Assembly: GCF_019880635.1 (NCBI RefSeq)
Contig: NZ_JAINVX010000002.1
Span: forward strand, 310,001-374,000
DNA length: 64,000 nucleotides
Direction: 5' to 3'
Source: Hanstruepera marina
GTDB taxonomy: Bacteria; Bacteroidota; Bacteroidia; Flavobacteriales; Flavobacteriaceae
In this document: positions 37,447 through 45,358 of the stretch, piece by piece
Numbering within the stretch: position 1 is the stretch's first letter
How the letters are laid out: every line of letters starts with the position of its first letter
Made by a program: the position numbers and the translations under genes
Notes under the pieces: model-generated
Seen by the model: the letters and a program-made list of their open reading frames with translations, nothing else
What the model was told of the DNA's origin: nothing
Database searches by the model: none

Positions 37447-37560
37447 GAGATTCTTCGTTTCACTGCGTTCACTCTGAAATCGAAGATTCGACCTAGTCAA
37501 TGACATTTTGCTTGTCATTGCGAGGAGGTCCAAATACTTTGGGACGACGTGGCAATCTCT
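37447..37560. repeat. C-B inverted repeat unit, copy 1
   Basis: The unit starts GAGATTCTTCG and ends GGCAATCTCT, so its ends are inverted copies of GAGATT. At its centre CAATGACA, a TTTTGCT loop and TGTCATTG form a hairpin. The B half has GGTCCAAATACTTTGGGACG, a hairpin tip with one mismatch. Confidence 0.8.
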
Positions 37561-37663
37561 TTCAGAGTACTGGTGTTATTTTTGAAATTGTTTTATTGTT
37601 TTGTTAGGTTGAGGGCAGTTGAGACTTAATTATATTCAAGTTTTAGTACTTTCTTTCTTTTTT

Positions 37664-37878
37664 TTAAACTCCCCTTCCTTTGTCTCCACCAGCTCCGACA
37701 AATTCATTGGCCTAGCGCCAGCTCGCTCCTGCGCTAAAATAGTCCGCTGGACTATTTCTTAACGCTTGGCCGTGTCTGAAGAGGGGAGCTAGTTTAGTTT
37801 TAGTTCATTTCCGAAGGGCTCCTCCCTTGAGTTGAAGGGAGGTGGCTAGGTTTGGTAAAACCTAGACGGAGGGTTTGA
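37664..37878. repeat. D repeat, copy 1 (full length)
   Basis: About 215 bp from TAAACTCCCCTTCC to GGAGGGTTTGA. The left half holds GGCCTAGCG ... CGCTTGGCC around AAATAGTCC-GCT-GGACTATTT. The right half has CCTCCCTT / AAGGGAGG and then a hairpin CTAGGTTT-GGTA-AAACCTAG. The same order of modules recurs in copies at 38136 and 43849. Confidence 0.85.
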
Positions 37879-37900
37879 TTAAAAAACGCTAATCGAAGTA

Positions 37901-37960
37901 CGGCAATCTCATTTTCTCTTATTATGAGATCCTGAAACAAGTTCAGCATGACAGAGAGAT
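37901..37960. repeat. B/C-related fragment
   Basis: CGGCAATCTC is followed by GAGATCCTGAAACAAGTTCA and GCATGACAGAGAGATT. The ends are GAGAT/AATCTC-like and the core CTGAAACAAGTTCAG is self-complementary. It is a degenerate member or a separate small family. Confidence 0.5.
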
Positions 37961-37980
37961 TAGCTGCGCTGAACCTAAAG

Positions 37981-38091
37981 GTTTCTTCACTTTGCTTCGC
38001 TTGTTCTGAAATCGAAGACTCGACCTAGTCAATGACATTTTGCTTGTCATTGCGAGGAGGTCCCAATACTTTGGGACGACGTGGCAATCTC
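37981..38091. repeat. C-B inverted repeat unit, copy 2
   Basis: The C half is diverged (GTTTCTTCACTTTGCTTCGC) but then carries CTGAAATCGAAGACTCGACC, the CAATGACA / TGTCATTG centre, and a B half with the perfect tip GTCCCAA-TACT-TTGGGAC, ending GGCAATCTC. Confidence 0.8.
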
Positions 38092-38135
38092 AAATTAAAA
38101 TGGGTAAGATTTGAAATAGTAATACTTTGCAACAG

Positions 38136-38353
38136 TCAAACTCCTCTTTCTTTACTTCCGTTAAAACTTCAGTAAATTCATTGCCAATGCGCGAGCTCAC
38201 ACCTGTGCTAAAATAGTCCGCTGGACTATTTCTTAACGCTTGACCGTATTTAAAGAGGGGAGCTGTGCTAGTTATAATTAATTAACCAAGAGGCTCCTCC
38301 CTTCATCTGAAGGGAGGTGGCTAGTCTCGTAAGAGGCTAGACTGAAGGTTTGA
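38136..38353. repeat. D repeat, copy 2 (full length, diverged)
   Basis: About 218 bp from TCAAACTCCTC to AAGGTTTGA. AAATAGTCCGCTGGACTATTT is conserved. The right-hand tips differ from copy 1 yet remain paired: CCTCCCTTCA-TC-TGAAGGGAGG and CTAGTCTC-GTAA-GAGGCTAG. Confidence 0.8.
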
Positions 38354-38440
38354 AAAGCGTTCTACAACCTACCATATTTTACGATAAAGCGAAAAGCTTA
38401 CAACGTTCATCGTAAAAAAACCAAAATTTAGGGGATATGT

Positions 38441-38470
38441 TTTGATATTCCTCGTGAAAGGCTATATTTG
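38441..38470 (+). promoter_or_regulatory. Promoter of the capsule export operon
   Basis: TTTG (38441-38444), an 18-bp spacer and TATATTTG (38463-38470) match the Bacteroidota promoter consensus closely. The predicted transcript start is about 15-20 bp before the wza-like ATG at 38493. It is the best promoter candidate in the capsule half of the window. Confidence 0.65.
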
Positions 38471-38492
38471 TGATGAAACCGATGCCCTAATT

Positions 38493-39287
38493 ATGAAGCA
38501 TTTATATATTGTATTTTTGGTTGTTATGGTCTGTGTCATGCAGTCCTGTATTCCCAATAAAAAGTTGGTATACCTACAAAACCAAGAAGCCGCTTTAGAT
38601 AGTACATTAATTTTAACCGAAGCTCAAAAACCCTACCGTGTACAGATTAATGATATTTTAAATATTGTGGTCAAGGTCATGGATCAAAATAATGTACAGA
38701 TTTTTAATCCAGCAGGTGAACGTCAATTAAACGCTAATGGTGAGGAGCGTGCTTTTTTTGATGGCTTTACGGTGGACTTACATGGCAATATTCGCATACC
38801 AGTACTCGGTGAAATAAATGTCTTAGGTTATACCACAGAAGAGATTGAGGAGTTATTGGAGAAAAAACTATTGGAAGAAGAGTTTAAAGAGACAGCCAAT
38901 ATATTTGTAAGTGTCAAACTAACGGGATTGCGTTACACGGTTAACGGCGAAGTGGGCAGTACAGGAACCCATACACTATACCAACCTCGTGTTAATGTGT
39001 TTGAAGCTTTGGCCAATGCTGGCGATATTACCGTCACAGGGAATCGCGAAGATGTGTTGATTATAAGGCAATACCCAAACGGACAACAGATCCATCATTT
39101 AAATTTATTGGATGTTAATGTCATGAAGTCACCCTACTATTATATTCAAATGAATGATATAATATATGTGAAGCCTTTAAAGCAAAAATCTTGGGGAACG
39201 GGTACAACAGGGCTTCAAACTTTGGGAACAATCATTACGGCATTGTCTTTGGTTACAACAACTTTATTATTGATAGATAGACTATAG
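38493..39287 (+). CDS. Polysaccharide export outer-membrane lipoprotein, Wza-like
   Basis: The ATG at 38493 gives 264 residues with a lipoprotein signal (MKHLYIVFLVVMVCVMQSC). A TTG at 38442 upstream lies in the promoter and is rejected. The Poly_export domain (PYRVQINDILNIVVKVM, GNIRIPVLGEINVLGYTTEE) and an SLBB-type segment (YTVNGEVGSTGTHTL) follow. The C-terminus has a hydrophobic stretch (TLGTIITALSLVTTTLLLI). It forms the outer-membrane exit channel for capsule or exopolysaccharide together with the BY-kinase encoded 2 bp downstream. Confidence 0.92.
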   Translation: MKHLYIVFLVVMVCVMQSCIPNKKLVYLQNQEAALDSTLILTEAQKPYRVQINDILNIVVKVMDQNNVQIFNPAGERQLNANGEERAFFDGFTVDLHGNIRIPVLGEINVLGYTTEEIEELLEKKLLEEEFKETANIFVSVKLTGLRYTVNGEVGSTGTHTLYQPRVNVFEALANAGDITVTGNREDVLIIRQYPNGQQIHHLNLLDVNVMKSPYYYIQMNDIIYVKPLKQKSWGTGTTGLQTLGTIITALSLVTTTLLLIDRL

Positions 39288-39289
39288 AC

Positions 39290-41767
39290 ATGGCAGAATA
39301 CGGATTCGAAGATAAGGATGTTGAAACTGGCGGGATGGCTTTCGATTTTAGAGGATTTTTGTTTAAAGCCCTCAATCTATGGAAATTAGTCTTATTGTCA
39401 ATTGGTTTAGCACTTATTGTAGCTTATTTAATAAATGTACGGAAGCAAAATGTTTACCGATTAAGTTCTTTAATTTCCGTTGAGAACGATCAAAACCCGT
39501 TTTTTACGGCGAATACTAGTATTTCCTTTAATTGGGGTGGGGTGTCCGGTAAAATGGGGAAAACCATCACTACGCTAAAAACACGAACCCATAATGAAAA
39601 AGTAGTTGATTCTTTAAAATCGTATCTAAATTATTATGTGGAGGGTAAATATAATAAAATAGACGTTTATAAGCAGGCGCCTTTTGTTTTTGTCCCGGTT
39701 TTGAGTGAATATCAAGTTAGGGGTCATTTTATAGGTATCCGTTTTGTTAGTGAAAATACCTTTCAAATAGTTACTAATTTTGAAAATGAACAAGGTCTTG
39801 CCCAACGTTATGATACGAAGCAAAAAAAACCGGTTGATTTACCTCTGGGAGATTTTGTTAAGGAATACTCATTAGGCGATTTAATACAGTTACCATTCTT
39901 AAATGGTATCATAAACATACGTAATAATCGTGTTATAAAACCGGGATCAGAATTTTTTATAAGATTTTCTGATTATGATGGATTGGTTTACTCATATCAA
40001 AGAAATATCAAGGTTAGCCCATTTAATCAAAATTCTGCGTCTGTATTGGTTTTGGCACTTACAGGAAATAACAAAGCGAAAATTGTAGATTATTTAAATA
40101 CAACAGCTGTTATTTTAAGCGAAACCGAACTGAAACGTAAAAACCAGTATGCAACCAATACCATTAAGTTTATTGATAGTAGTCTAGCAGCGGTAAATGA
40201 TAATCTGAAAGATGTTAATGAGGAAATGAACCAATTCCGTAAGGAAAACAAGGTTTTCGATGTGTCGGAGGAAATGAATCAAATTTCTGAAAAACTGAAA
40301 CAATATGAGGCTGAACGGGAGGCCGAGAACATTAAATTAGATTATTTAAAGACCTTGGAAACCTATCTGCGAACCAAAACTGATTATACTAATATTGCGG
40401 CACCAAGTTCGGTAGGTATTGAGGAGTCGAATATCCAACAATCTGTGTCTAAAATTACAGCTTTGGCTATTGAGCGTCAAAGCTTGGAATATACAACGCG
40501 GGAAGGTTCAGATCTATTTAAGGATATTGATAGAAGGATTGATGCCGAAAAGAATGTCCTATTGGAAACCATTGATGCCACCCGAAACACTATTCGAGTC
40601 TTGCTGCAAGGTCTAAACCGGAATGTAGCCAGTATGGAGGCAAAATTAAGTGAGCTTCCGGAAGACCAGCAGGAATATCTTAAGATTCAACGCAAATTAG
40701 ATATCAGTCAGGAGGCCTATAATGTGTATATGGATAAGCGCAGTGAGGCTGCCATAGTTAAAGCGGCCAACATTTCAGATATTAGTATAGTTGATGAGGC
40801 CAAAGATATTGGAGGCGGACTTATAGGACCCAATAAGTCGTTAAACTATATGATGGGTTTGATGATAGGTTTTTTTACGCCTATGTTTCTCATTTTCATT
40901 ATCTTTTTGCTAGATAATACCATACATGGTTCAGACGAGGTAGAACGGTTATCCAAAATTCCTATTTTAGGACTTATTGGTAAATACCGCTACCATAATA
41001 ATTTAGTGGTGTTTGAGAAGCCTAAATCGGCAGTAGCAGAGTCCTTTCGCTCTATCCGATCGTCTTTACAGTTTATATTGAATAAAACTCCGCGTGATGA
41101 TGGTCGAACCATAATGATTACCTCTTCGGTAAGTGGGGAGGGAAAAACATTTTGTTCTATCAATATCGCTACGGTGTATGCCTTAAGTGGTAAAAAAACC
41201 ATCTTATTGGGGCTGGATTTACGGAAGCCCAAAATATTTGATGATTTTAATATTACCAACGATTTAGGTATGGTGAATTATCTTATCGGCGAATCGGATT
41301 TTGATACGGTTAGTCATAAAACTCATATCGATAATTTAACGATAGTGACAGCTGGGCCTATTCCACCTAACCCTTCAGAATTATTGATGAGTGACCGTAT
41401 GCGAACGCTAATGACAGATTTACGGCAGACCTATGATATTATTATATTGGATACGCCGCCATTAGGCTTGGTTACTGATGCTTTGGAATTGGTTAAATAT
41501 GCCGATACTTCTATTTTTATGGTACGCTTGGATTATACCAAAAAGGGTATGTTACAGCTTGTTAATGCCAAGTACAGGGCTGGGGAGATTAAAAACATCA
41601 ATTTTGTCTTGAATTTTTATAAACATAAAACCAATCATAACTACGGCTATGGCTACGGCTATGGTTATGGCTATGGCTATGGTTATGGCGTGTATGGGAA
41701 TGCCTATCATGAAGATGGTAAACTATCTGCCTTTCAAAAGGTTAAGCGCTTCATAAAGAGGTTTTAA
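39290..41767 (+). CDS. Wzc-type tyrosine autokinase / polysaccharide co-polymerase
   Basis: 825 residues: an N-terminal membrane helix (about 32-50), a long periplasmic Wzz/GNVR region with coiled coil, and a second membrane helix (about 525-545, MMGLMIGFFTPMFLIFIIFLL in part). The cytoplasmic BY-kinase has Walker A SVSGEGKTF (about 613-621), Walker A' LLGLDLRKPKIF and Walker B IIILDTPPLGL. The C-terminus carries a Tyr cluster of eight consecutive GY-type units, the usual autophosphorylation site. It controls chain length and export with the Wza-like lipoprotein. The DNA under the Tyr cluster is a tandem hexamer. Confidence 0.93.
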   Translation: MAEYGFEDKDVETGGMAFDFRGFLFKALNLWKLVLLSIGLALIVAYLINVRKQNVYRLSSLISVENDQNPFFTANTSISFNWGGVSGKMGKTITTLKTRTHNEKVVDSLKSYLNYYVEGKYNKIDVYKQAPFVFVPVLSEYQVRGHFIGIRFVSENTFQIVTNFENEQGLAQRYDTKQKKPVDLPLGDFVKEYSLGDLIQLPFLNGIINIRNNRVIKPGSEFFIRFSDYDGLVYSYQRNIKVSPFNQNSASVLVLALTGNNKAKIVDYLNTTAVILSETELKRKNQYATNTIKFIDSSLAAVNDNLKDVNEEMNQFRKENKVFDVSEEMNQISEKLKQYEAEREAENIKLDYLKTLETYLRTKTDYTNIAAPSSVGIEESNIQQSVSKITALAIERQSLEYTTREGSDLFKDIDRRIDAEKNVLLETIDATRNTIRVLLQGLNRNVASMEAKLSELPEDQQEYLKIQRKLDISQEAYNVYMDKRSEAAIVKAANISDISIVDEAKDIGGGLIGPNKSLNYMMGLMIGFFTPMFLIFIIFLLDNTIHGSDEVERLSKIPILGLIGKYRYHNNLVVFEKPKSAVAESFRSIRSSLQFILNKTPRDDGRTIMITSSVSGEGKTFCSINIATVYALSGKKTILLGLDLRKPKIFDDFNITNDLGMVNYLIGESDFDTVSHKTHIDNLTIVTAGPIPPNPSELLMSDRMRTLMTDLRQTYDIIILDTPPLGLVTDALELVKYADTSIFMVRLDYTKKGMLQLVNAKYRAGEIKNINFVLNFYKHKTNHNYGYGYGYGYGYGYGYGVYGNAYHEDGKLSAFQKVKRFIKRF
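41642..41689 (+). repeat. Tandem hexanucleotide repeat in the wzc-like gene
   Basis: Eight units of TAYGGY (TACGGC, TATGGC or TATGGT) encode alternating Tyr and Gly. Unit gain or loss would change the number of tyrosines without shifting the frame. Confidence 0.9.
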
Positions 41768-41801
41768 AGTTTCAAGCTATTATTAATAATTGGGATTATA
41801 T

Positions 41802-43085
41802 ATGGAACATCATATTACTATTGTAGGTCTGGGATATGTAGGCTTGCCATTAGCAGTTGAATTTGCTAAGCACTATCCGGTAGTGGGTTTTGATATTAAT
41901 ACCAAGCGTGTAGTGGAGTTGCGTTCCGGTACAGACCGTACTTTAGAGGTGCCTTCACCCGAATTACAGGCCGTATTAGCGGTAGACAAGCAATCAAAAG
42001 GGCTTTACATTACGGACCAAGTGTCCGATTTGTCACAATCCAATGTTTACATTGTAACGGTTCCTACACCTACAGACGACTTGAACAAACCCATTTTTAC
42101 ACCTTTAATAAAGGCTAGTGAAAGCGTTGGAAGTGTTTTGAAGCAAGGGGATATCGTCATTTATGAATCTACGGTCTATCCGGGTGTTACCGAGGATATT
42201 TGTGTGCCTATTTTAGAGCGTGAGTCTGGATTACAATTTAATATGGATTTTTATGCGGGCTATTCCCCAGAGCGTATTAATCCGGGTGATAAACAACATA
42301 CCGTGACTAAAATATTAAAGGTAACATCGGGCTCCACACCCGAAATCGCCAAAATTATAGACGATTTATATAAATCAGTAATTACTGCAGGTACCCATAT
42401 GGCACCGTCTATTAAGGTGGCCGAGGCGGCGAAGGTTATTGAAAATTCACAACGGGATATCAACATTGCCTTTGTTAATGAGCTATCCAAAATTTTTCGC
42501 CTCTTGGATATTGATACCAAAGCTGTTTTGGAAGCGGCAGGAACCAAATGGAATTTTATTAAGTTCACTCCGGGTCTAGTAGGCGGGCATTGTATAGGCG
42601 TAGATCCTTATTATTTAGCGCAAAAAGCCATTGAATCGGGGTATAACCCCGAGATTATTTTGGCAGGGCGTAAAATGAATGATAGCATGGGCAGTTATGT
42701 GGCTACCGAAACCGTGAAAATGATGATAAAAAAGGGGGCAACCATTAAGGATTCCAGAGTATTGGTTCTGGGTATTACCTTTAAGGAAAACTGTCCTGAT
42801 ATTCGCAATTCTCGGGTTATCGATATTATTCGCGAGTTTGAAACCTATGATATTCAAGTGGATGTGTACGATCCTTGGGCATCGGCAGACGAAGTGCAGG
42901 AGGAATACGGTCTCGATTTAATTTGTAGTGATACATTGTTGGGCACTGACTACCAAGCTGTGGTTTTGGCCGTTTCTCATGATAAGTTTACAGATTTAAA
43001 TATTCAAAACTTAAAAGCTCCTTCTGGAGTAGTTTTTGATGTAAAGGCTATGTTGCCAGCCGAGCAGACTGATGCGCGGTTGTAG
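41802..43085 (+). CDS. UDP-N-acetyl-hexosamine 6-dehydrogenase, TviB/WbpO-like
   Basis: The ATG at 41802 gives 427 residues (MEHHITIVGLGYVGLPLAVEF). A TTG 12 bp upstream is unlikely. The Rossmann motif GLGYVG, the VPTPTDD and YESTVYPG segments, GYSPERINPGDK, the catalytic Cys265 in GGHCIGVDPYY, and TFKENCPDIRNS are all present. The sequence resembles Salmonella TviB very closely by eye, so the likely reaction is oxidation of UDP-GlcNAc or UDP-GalNAc to the uronic acid. Its usual partner, a TviC-like epimerase, lies at 44173, separated here by a repeat island. Confidence 0.92.
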   Translation: MEHHITIVGLGYVGLPLAVEFAKHYPVVGFDINTKRVVELRSGTDRTLEVPSPELQAVLAVDKQSKGLYITDQVSDLSQSNVYIVTVPTPTDDLNKPIFTPLIKASESVGSVLKQGDIVIYESTVYPGVTEDICVPILERESGLQFNMDFYAGYSPERINPGDKQHTVTKILKVTSGSTPEIAKIIDDLYKSVITAGTHMAPSIKVAEAAKVIENSQRDINIAFVNELSKIFRLLDIDTKAVLEAAGTKWNFIKFTPGLVGGHCIGVDPYYLAQKAIESGYNPEIILAGRKMNDSMGSYVATETVKMMIKKGATIKDSRVLVLGITFKENCPDIRNSRVIDIIREFETYDIQVDVYDPWASADEVQEEYGLDLICSDTLLGTDYQAVVLAVSHDKFTDLNIQNLKAPSGVVFDVKAMLPAEQTDARL

Positions 43086-43149
43086 TACTCTAAATCCCTA
43101 AAGAGGTTATTCATATGAACATGATTATCTATAGATTGAAGCCAAGTTG

Positions 43150-43215
43150 GGGCTCCTCCCTTTAGATAAAGGGAGTTGGATAAACTGTTGAAAACAGTTT
43201 AGACGAAGGGTTTGA
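43150..43215. repeat. D repeat, right-end fragment
   Basis: GGGGCTCCTCCCTTTA, a short loop, TAAAGGGAG, then ATAAACTGTTG / ACAGTTTAG and GAAGGGTTTGA. Only the right half of the D element is present. Confidence 0.75.
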
Positions 43216-43237
43216 AATAGTAATTATATATTTTAAA

Positions 43238-43398
43238 TCAAACTCCCCTTCCTTTGTCTCCGCCAGCTACGACAAATTCATTCCCCCTCTTCATCTGAAG
43301 AGAGGAGCTTAAATGGATAGTATATTACCAACTGGCTCCTCCCTTTAGATAAAGGGAGGTGGATAAACTGTTGAAAGCAGTTTAGACGGAGGGTTTGA
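43238..43398. repeat. D repeat, copy 3 (internally shortened)
   Basis: 161 bp from TCAAACTCCCC to GGAGGGTTTGA, lacking the AATAGTCC module. In its place is CCTCTTCA-TC-TGAAGAGAGG. The tip is ATAAACTGTTG / GCAGTTTAG. Its central spacer (TTAAATGGATAGTATATTAC) is the same as in copy 4. It ends 1-2 bp from the stop of the DUF559 gene. Confidence 0.85.
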
Positions 43399-43399
43399 A

Positions 43400-43765
43400 T
43401 TAGTTTTTAAAATTAAGAGCAATCGCTTTTAACACAGAAGGTAAATTTTCAAAAACTAATTTATTTTCAAATCGAATAACCGTATAGCCTAAATTTTCTA
43501 AATAGCTAGAACGTATATTATCATACTCTTGAGTTACTGGATTGTTGTGAACTTCACCATCTAGTTCAATGATAAGTTTTTCGGATGCACAGTAAAAGTC
43601 TACAATGTAGTTTCCAATACTATGTTGTTTTGTAAATCGTTTGCCTTTTAACTGCCTTGACTTAATATGTGTCCATAAAAACGCTTCAGCTGGAGTCAGT
43701 TTTTTTCTTAATTCCTGTCTTTTGGTTTTTAACTGGCTTTTGTTGTGTATGTGTTGTTTGGGCAT
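43400..43765 (-). CDS. DUF559 endonuclease-like protein (PD-(D/E)XK/Vsr-type fold)
   Basis: The 121 residues have a basic N-terminus, LRKKLTPAEAFLWTHIKSRQ, then IGNYIVDFYC with the conserved Asp, and KLIIELDGEVH with the E-x-D pair, followed by YLENLGYTVIRF. These are the hallmarks of DUF559, a Vsr-like PD-(D/E)XK nuclease fold. It is a stand-alone domain, encoded against the direction of the capsule genes, and bracketed by D repeats on both sides (stop 2 bp after copy 3, start 28 bp from a D fragment). Substrate and role are unknown. A link to the repeats is inferred from placement. Confidence 0.88.
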   Translation of the reverse strand: MPKQHIHNKSQLKTKRQELRKKLTPAEAFLWTHIKSRQLKGKRFTKQHSIGNYIVDFYCASEKLIIELDGEVHNNPVTQEYDNIRSSYLENLGYTVIRFENKLVFENLPSVLKAIALNFKN

Positions 43766-43792
43766 GAATTAAATATAATAAATTTAATTATT

Positions 43793-43848
43793 CAAACTCC
43801 TCTTTCTTTGTTTTCGTTGTCCCTGCAGCAAATTCATTCTCCTCTTAT
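43793..43848. repeat. D repeat, left-end fragment
   Basis: It begins TTCAAACTCCTCTTTCTTTG and continues to TTCTCCTCTTA, then is interrupted exactly where full copy 4 starts (TCAAACTCC at 43849). It looks like a D element entered by another D element. Confidence 0.75.
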
Positions 43849-44061
43849 CAAACTCCCCTTTCTTTGTCTCCACAAGCTACGACAAATTCATTGGCCTAGC
43901 GCCAGCTCGCTCCTGCGCTGAAATAGTCCGCTGGACTATTTCTTAACGCTTGGCCGTGTCTGAAGAGGGGAGCTTAAATGGATAGTATATTACCAACTGG
44001 CTCCTCACTTTAGATAAAGGGAGGTGGCTAGGTTTGATAAAACCTAGACGGAGGGTTTGAA
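43849..44061. repeat. D repeat, copy 4 (full length)
   Basis: About 213 bp with all modules: GGCCTAGCG ... CGCTTGGCC, AAATAGTCC-GCT-GGACTATTT, the shared central spacer, the TTTAGATAAA turn and CTAGGTTT-GATA-AAACCTAG, ending GGAGGGTTTGA. The left half matches copy 1 and the spacer matches copy 3. Confidence 0.85.
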
Positions 44062-44172
44062 ATCTTAATAGTGTTACCGTTACTCGATAGACCCAATCCC
44101 TTTATCTAATAGCTTATTATTTCCCTTTGTATTTCTGTGATTAGTGTTATTTTTATAGCATAAGTGTAAACT

Positions 44173-45153
44173 ATGTACGTAAACAAATATCATTCAATCG
44201 ACATATCAAACCTCAACTTTCTTGTTACAGGTGGAGGAGGATTTATTGGTTCTAATCTTGTTGCATACCTCTTAAAACACAAAGCCAAAACCGTACGTGT
44301 ATTGGATAATTTCTCCAATGGGTATCGTGAGAACCTTACCGAATTTATGAATCACCCTAATTTTGAACTTATGGAGGGGGATATCCGTGATTTGGACACC
44401 TGTAAGCAAGCCTTAACCGGTATGGATTATGTAAGCCATCAGGCGGCATTAGGCTCGGTACCACGGTCTATTAACGATCCTGCTACGACTAACGCTGTTA
44501 ATATTTCAGGTTTTTTAAACATGATGATTGCTTTAAAGGATTCTGATACCGTAAAACGGATGGTTTATGCGGCTTCGAGTTCGACTTATGGTGATAGTCC
44601 GTCATTACCAAAAGTAGAGCATACTATTGGAAAACCTCTATCGCCCTATGCGGTTACCAAGTTTGTAAATGAACTCTATGCTGATGTGTTTGGAAAAACG
44701 TATGGTACTGACGTTATAGGATTGCGTTATTTTAATGTGTTTGGCCCTAAACAGAGTCCCAATGGGGCTTATGCAGCGGTGATTCCTTTGTTTATGCAGG
44801 CTTTAAAAGATAATGTGTCTCCTAAAATTAATGGCGATGGTGAGCAAACCCGTGATTTCACCTATGTGGATAATGCCGTGCAAGCCAATGTACGCGGGTT
44901 TTTTGTAACAGATGCAGCCAAAAACCAGGTGTTTAATGTGGCCTGTGGCGAGCGTATTAGTATTAATTACCTATGGGAAAGCCTTCAACATGCTGCAGGC
45001 TCTGATTTACAAGCCGTTTATGGCTCACCACGACAAGGCGATGTGCGTGATAGTTTGGCTGATATTTCTAAAGCAGAACGCTTGCTAGGGTATAAACCTG
45101 AAGTTACAGTTCGTGAGGGTTTGAAACTGACTTGGGATTGGTTTAAGCACTAA
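44173..45153 (+). CDS. UDP-N-acetyl-hexosamine/hexuronate C4-epimerase, TviC/WbpP-like
   Basis: This 326-residue extended SDR starts with FLVTGGGGFIGSNL, then ASSSTYGD and SPYAVTKFVNELY (Ser, Tyr-x3-Lys), FNVFGPKQ and GDGEQTRDFTYVDN. The pattern is that of WbpP/TviC/Gne-type epimerases for UDP-GlcNAc(A)/UDP-GalNAc(A). With the TviB-like dehydrogenase it would supply UDP-GalNAcA, the precursor that gives the polymer its acidic sugar. The two genes are normally adjacent, but here 1.1 kb of repeats and a nuclease gene separate them. Confidence 0.9.
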   Translation: MYVNKYHSIDISNLNFLVTGGGGFIGSNLVAYLLKHKAKTVRVLDNFSNGYRENLTEFMNHPNFELMEGDIRDLDTCKQALTGMDYVSHQAALGSVPRSINDPATTNAVNISGFLNMMIALKDSDTVKRMVYAASSSTYGDSPSLPKVEHTIGKPLSPYAVTKFVNELYADVFGKTYGTDVIGLRYFNVFGPKQSPNGAYAAVIPLFMQALKDNVSPKINGDGEQTRDFTYVDNAVQANVRGFFVTDAAKNQVFNVACGERISINYLWESLQHAAGSDLQAVYGSPRQGDVRDSLADISKAERLLGYKPEVTVREGLKLTWDWFKH

Positions 45154-45154
45154 C

Positions 45155-45299
45155 TGTCATTGCGAGACAGAGCGTTAAAAAAACAGTTTGGTAAACTGTT
45201 TTCACGAATGGGCCAGCTGGCGAGTTGGCAAACGACATGGTAAATACGAAGTATTCACGAACACCTATTTCTAAAAATAATTACGCATGAGTAATCTCC
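45155..45299. repeat. B repeat with expanded multi-hairpin insert
   Basis: It starts TGTCATTGCGAGACAGAGCG and ends AGTAATCTCC, like the arms of family B. Inside are hairpins AAACAGTTT-GGT-AAACTGTTT and AATAC-GAA-GTATT, each followed by TCACGAA, and TTAC-GCATGA-GTAA. It begins 2 bp after the TviC-like stop. Confidence 0.7.
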
Positions 45300-45311
45300 A
45301 ACGCTTCCAGC

Positions 45312-45338
45312 TGTCACATTGAGCCTGTCGAAGTGCTC
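45312..45338. repeat. Repeat A, copy 3
   Basis: TGTCACATTGAGCCTGTCGA, then AGTGCTC. One base differs from copies 1 and 2 in the core. Confidence 0.75.
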
Positions 45339-45358
45339 GAAATATCAAATTTTTCTCG

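Larger units (their letters stand above)
37393..38440. other. One-kilobase repeat island before the capsule locus
   Basis: No gene is seen. The stretch is almost entirely made of two C-B units (37447-37560, 37981-38091) and two D repeats (37664-37878, 38136-38353), with short linkers. Part of the first C-B unit is covered by a spurious upstream extension of the ABC-F frame. Confidence 0.8.

Noticed and set aside
37393-37533. Extra 47 residues at the N-terminus of the ABC-F protein
   Set aside because: The extension covers repeat DNA. Family alignment by eye starts at the GTG at 37392 (NYLSVEHI), so the shorter start is used.
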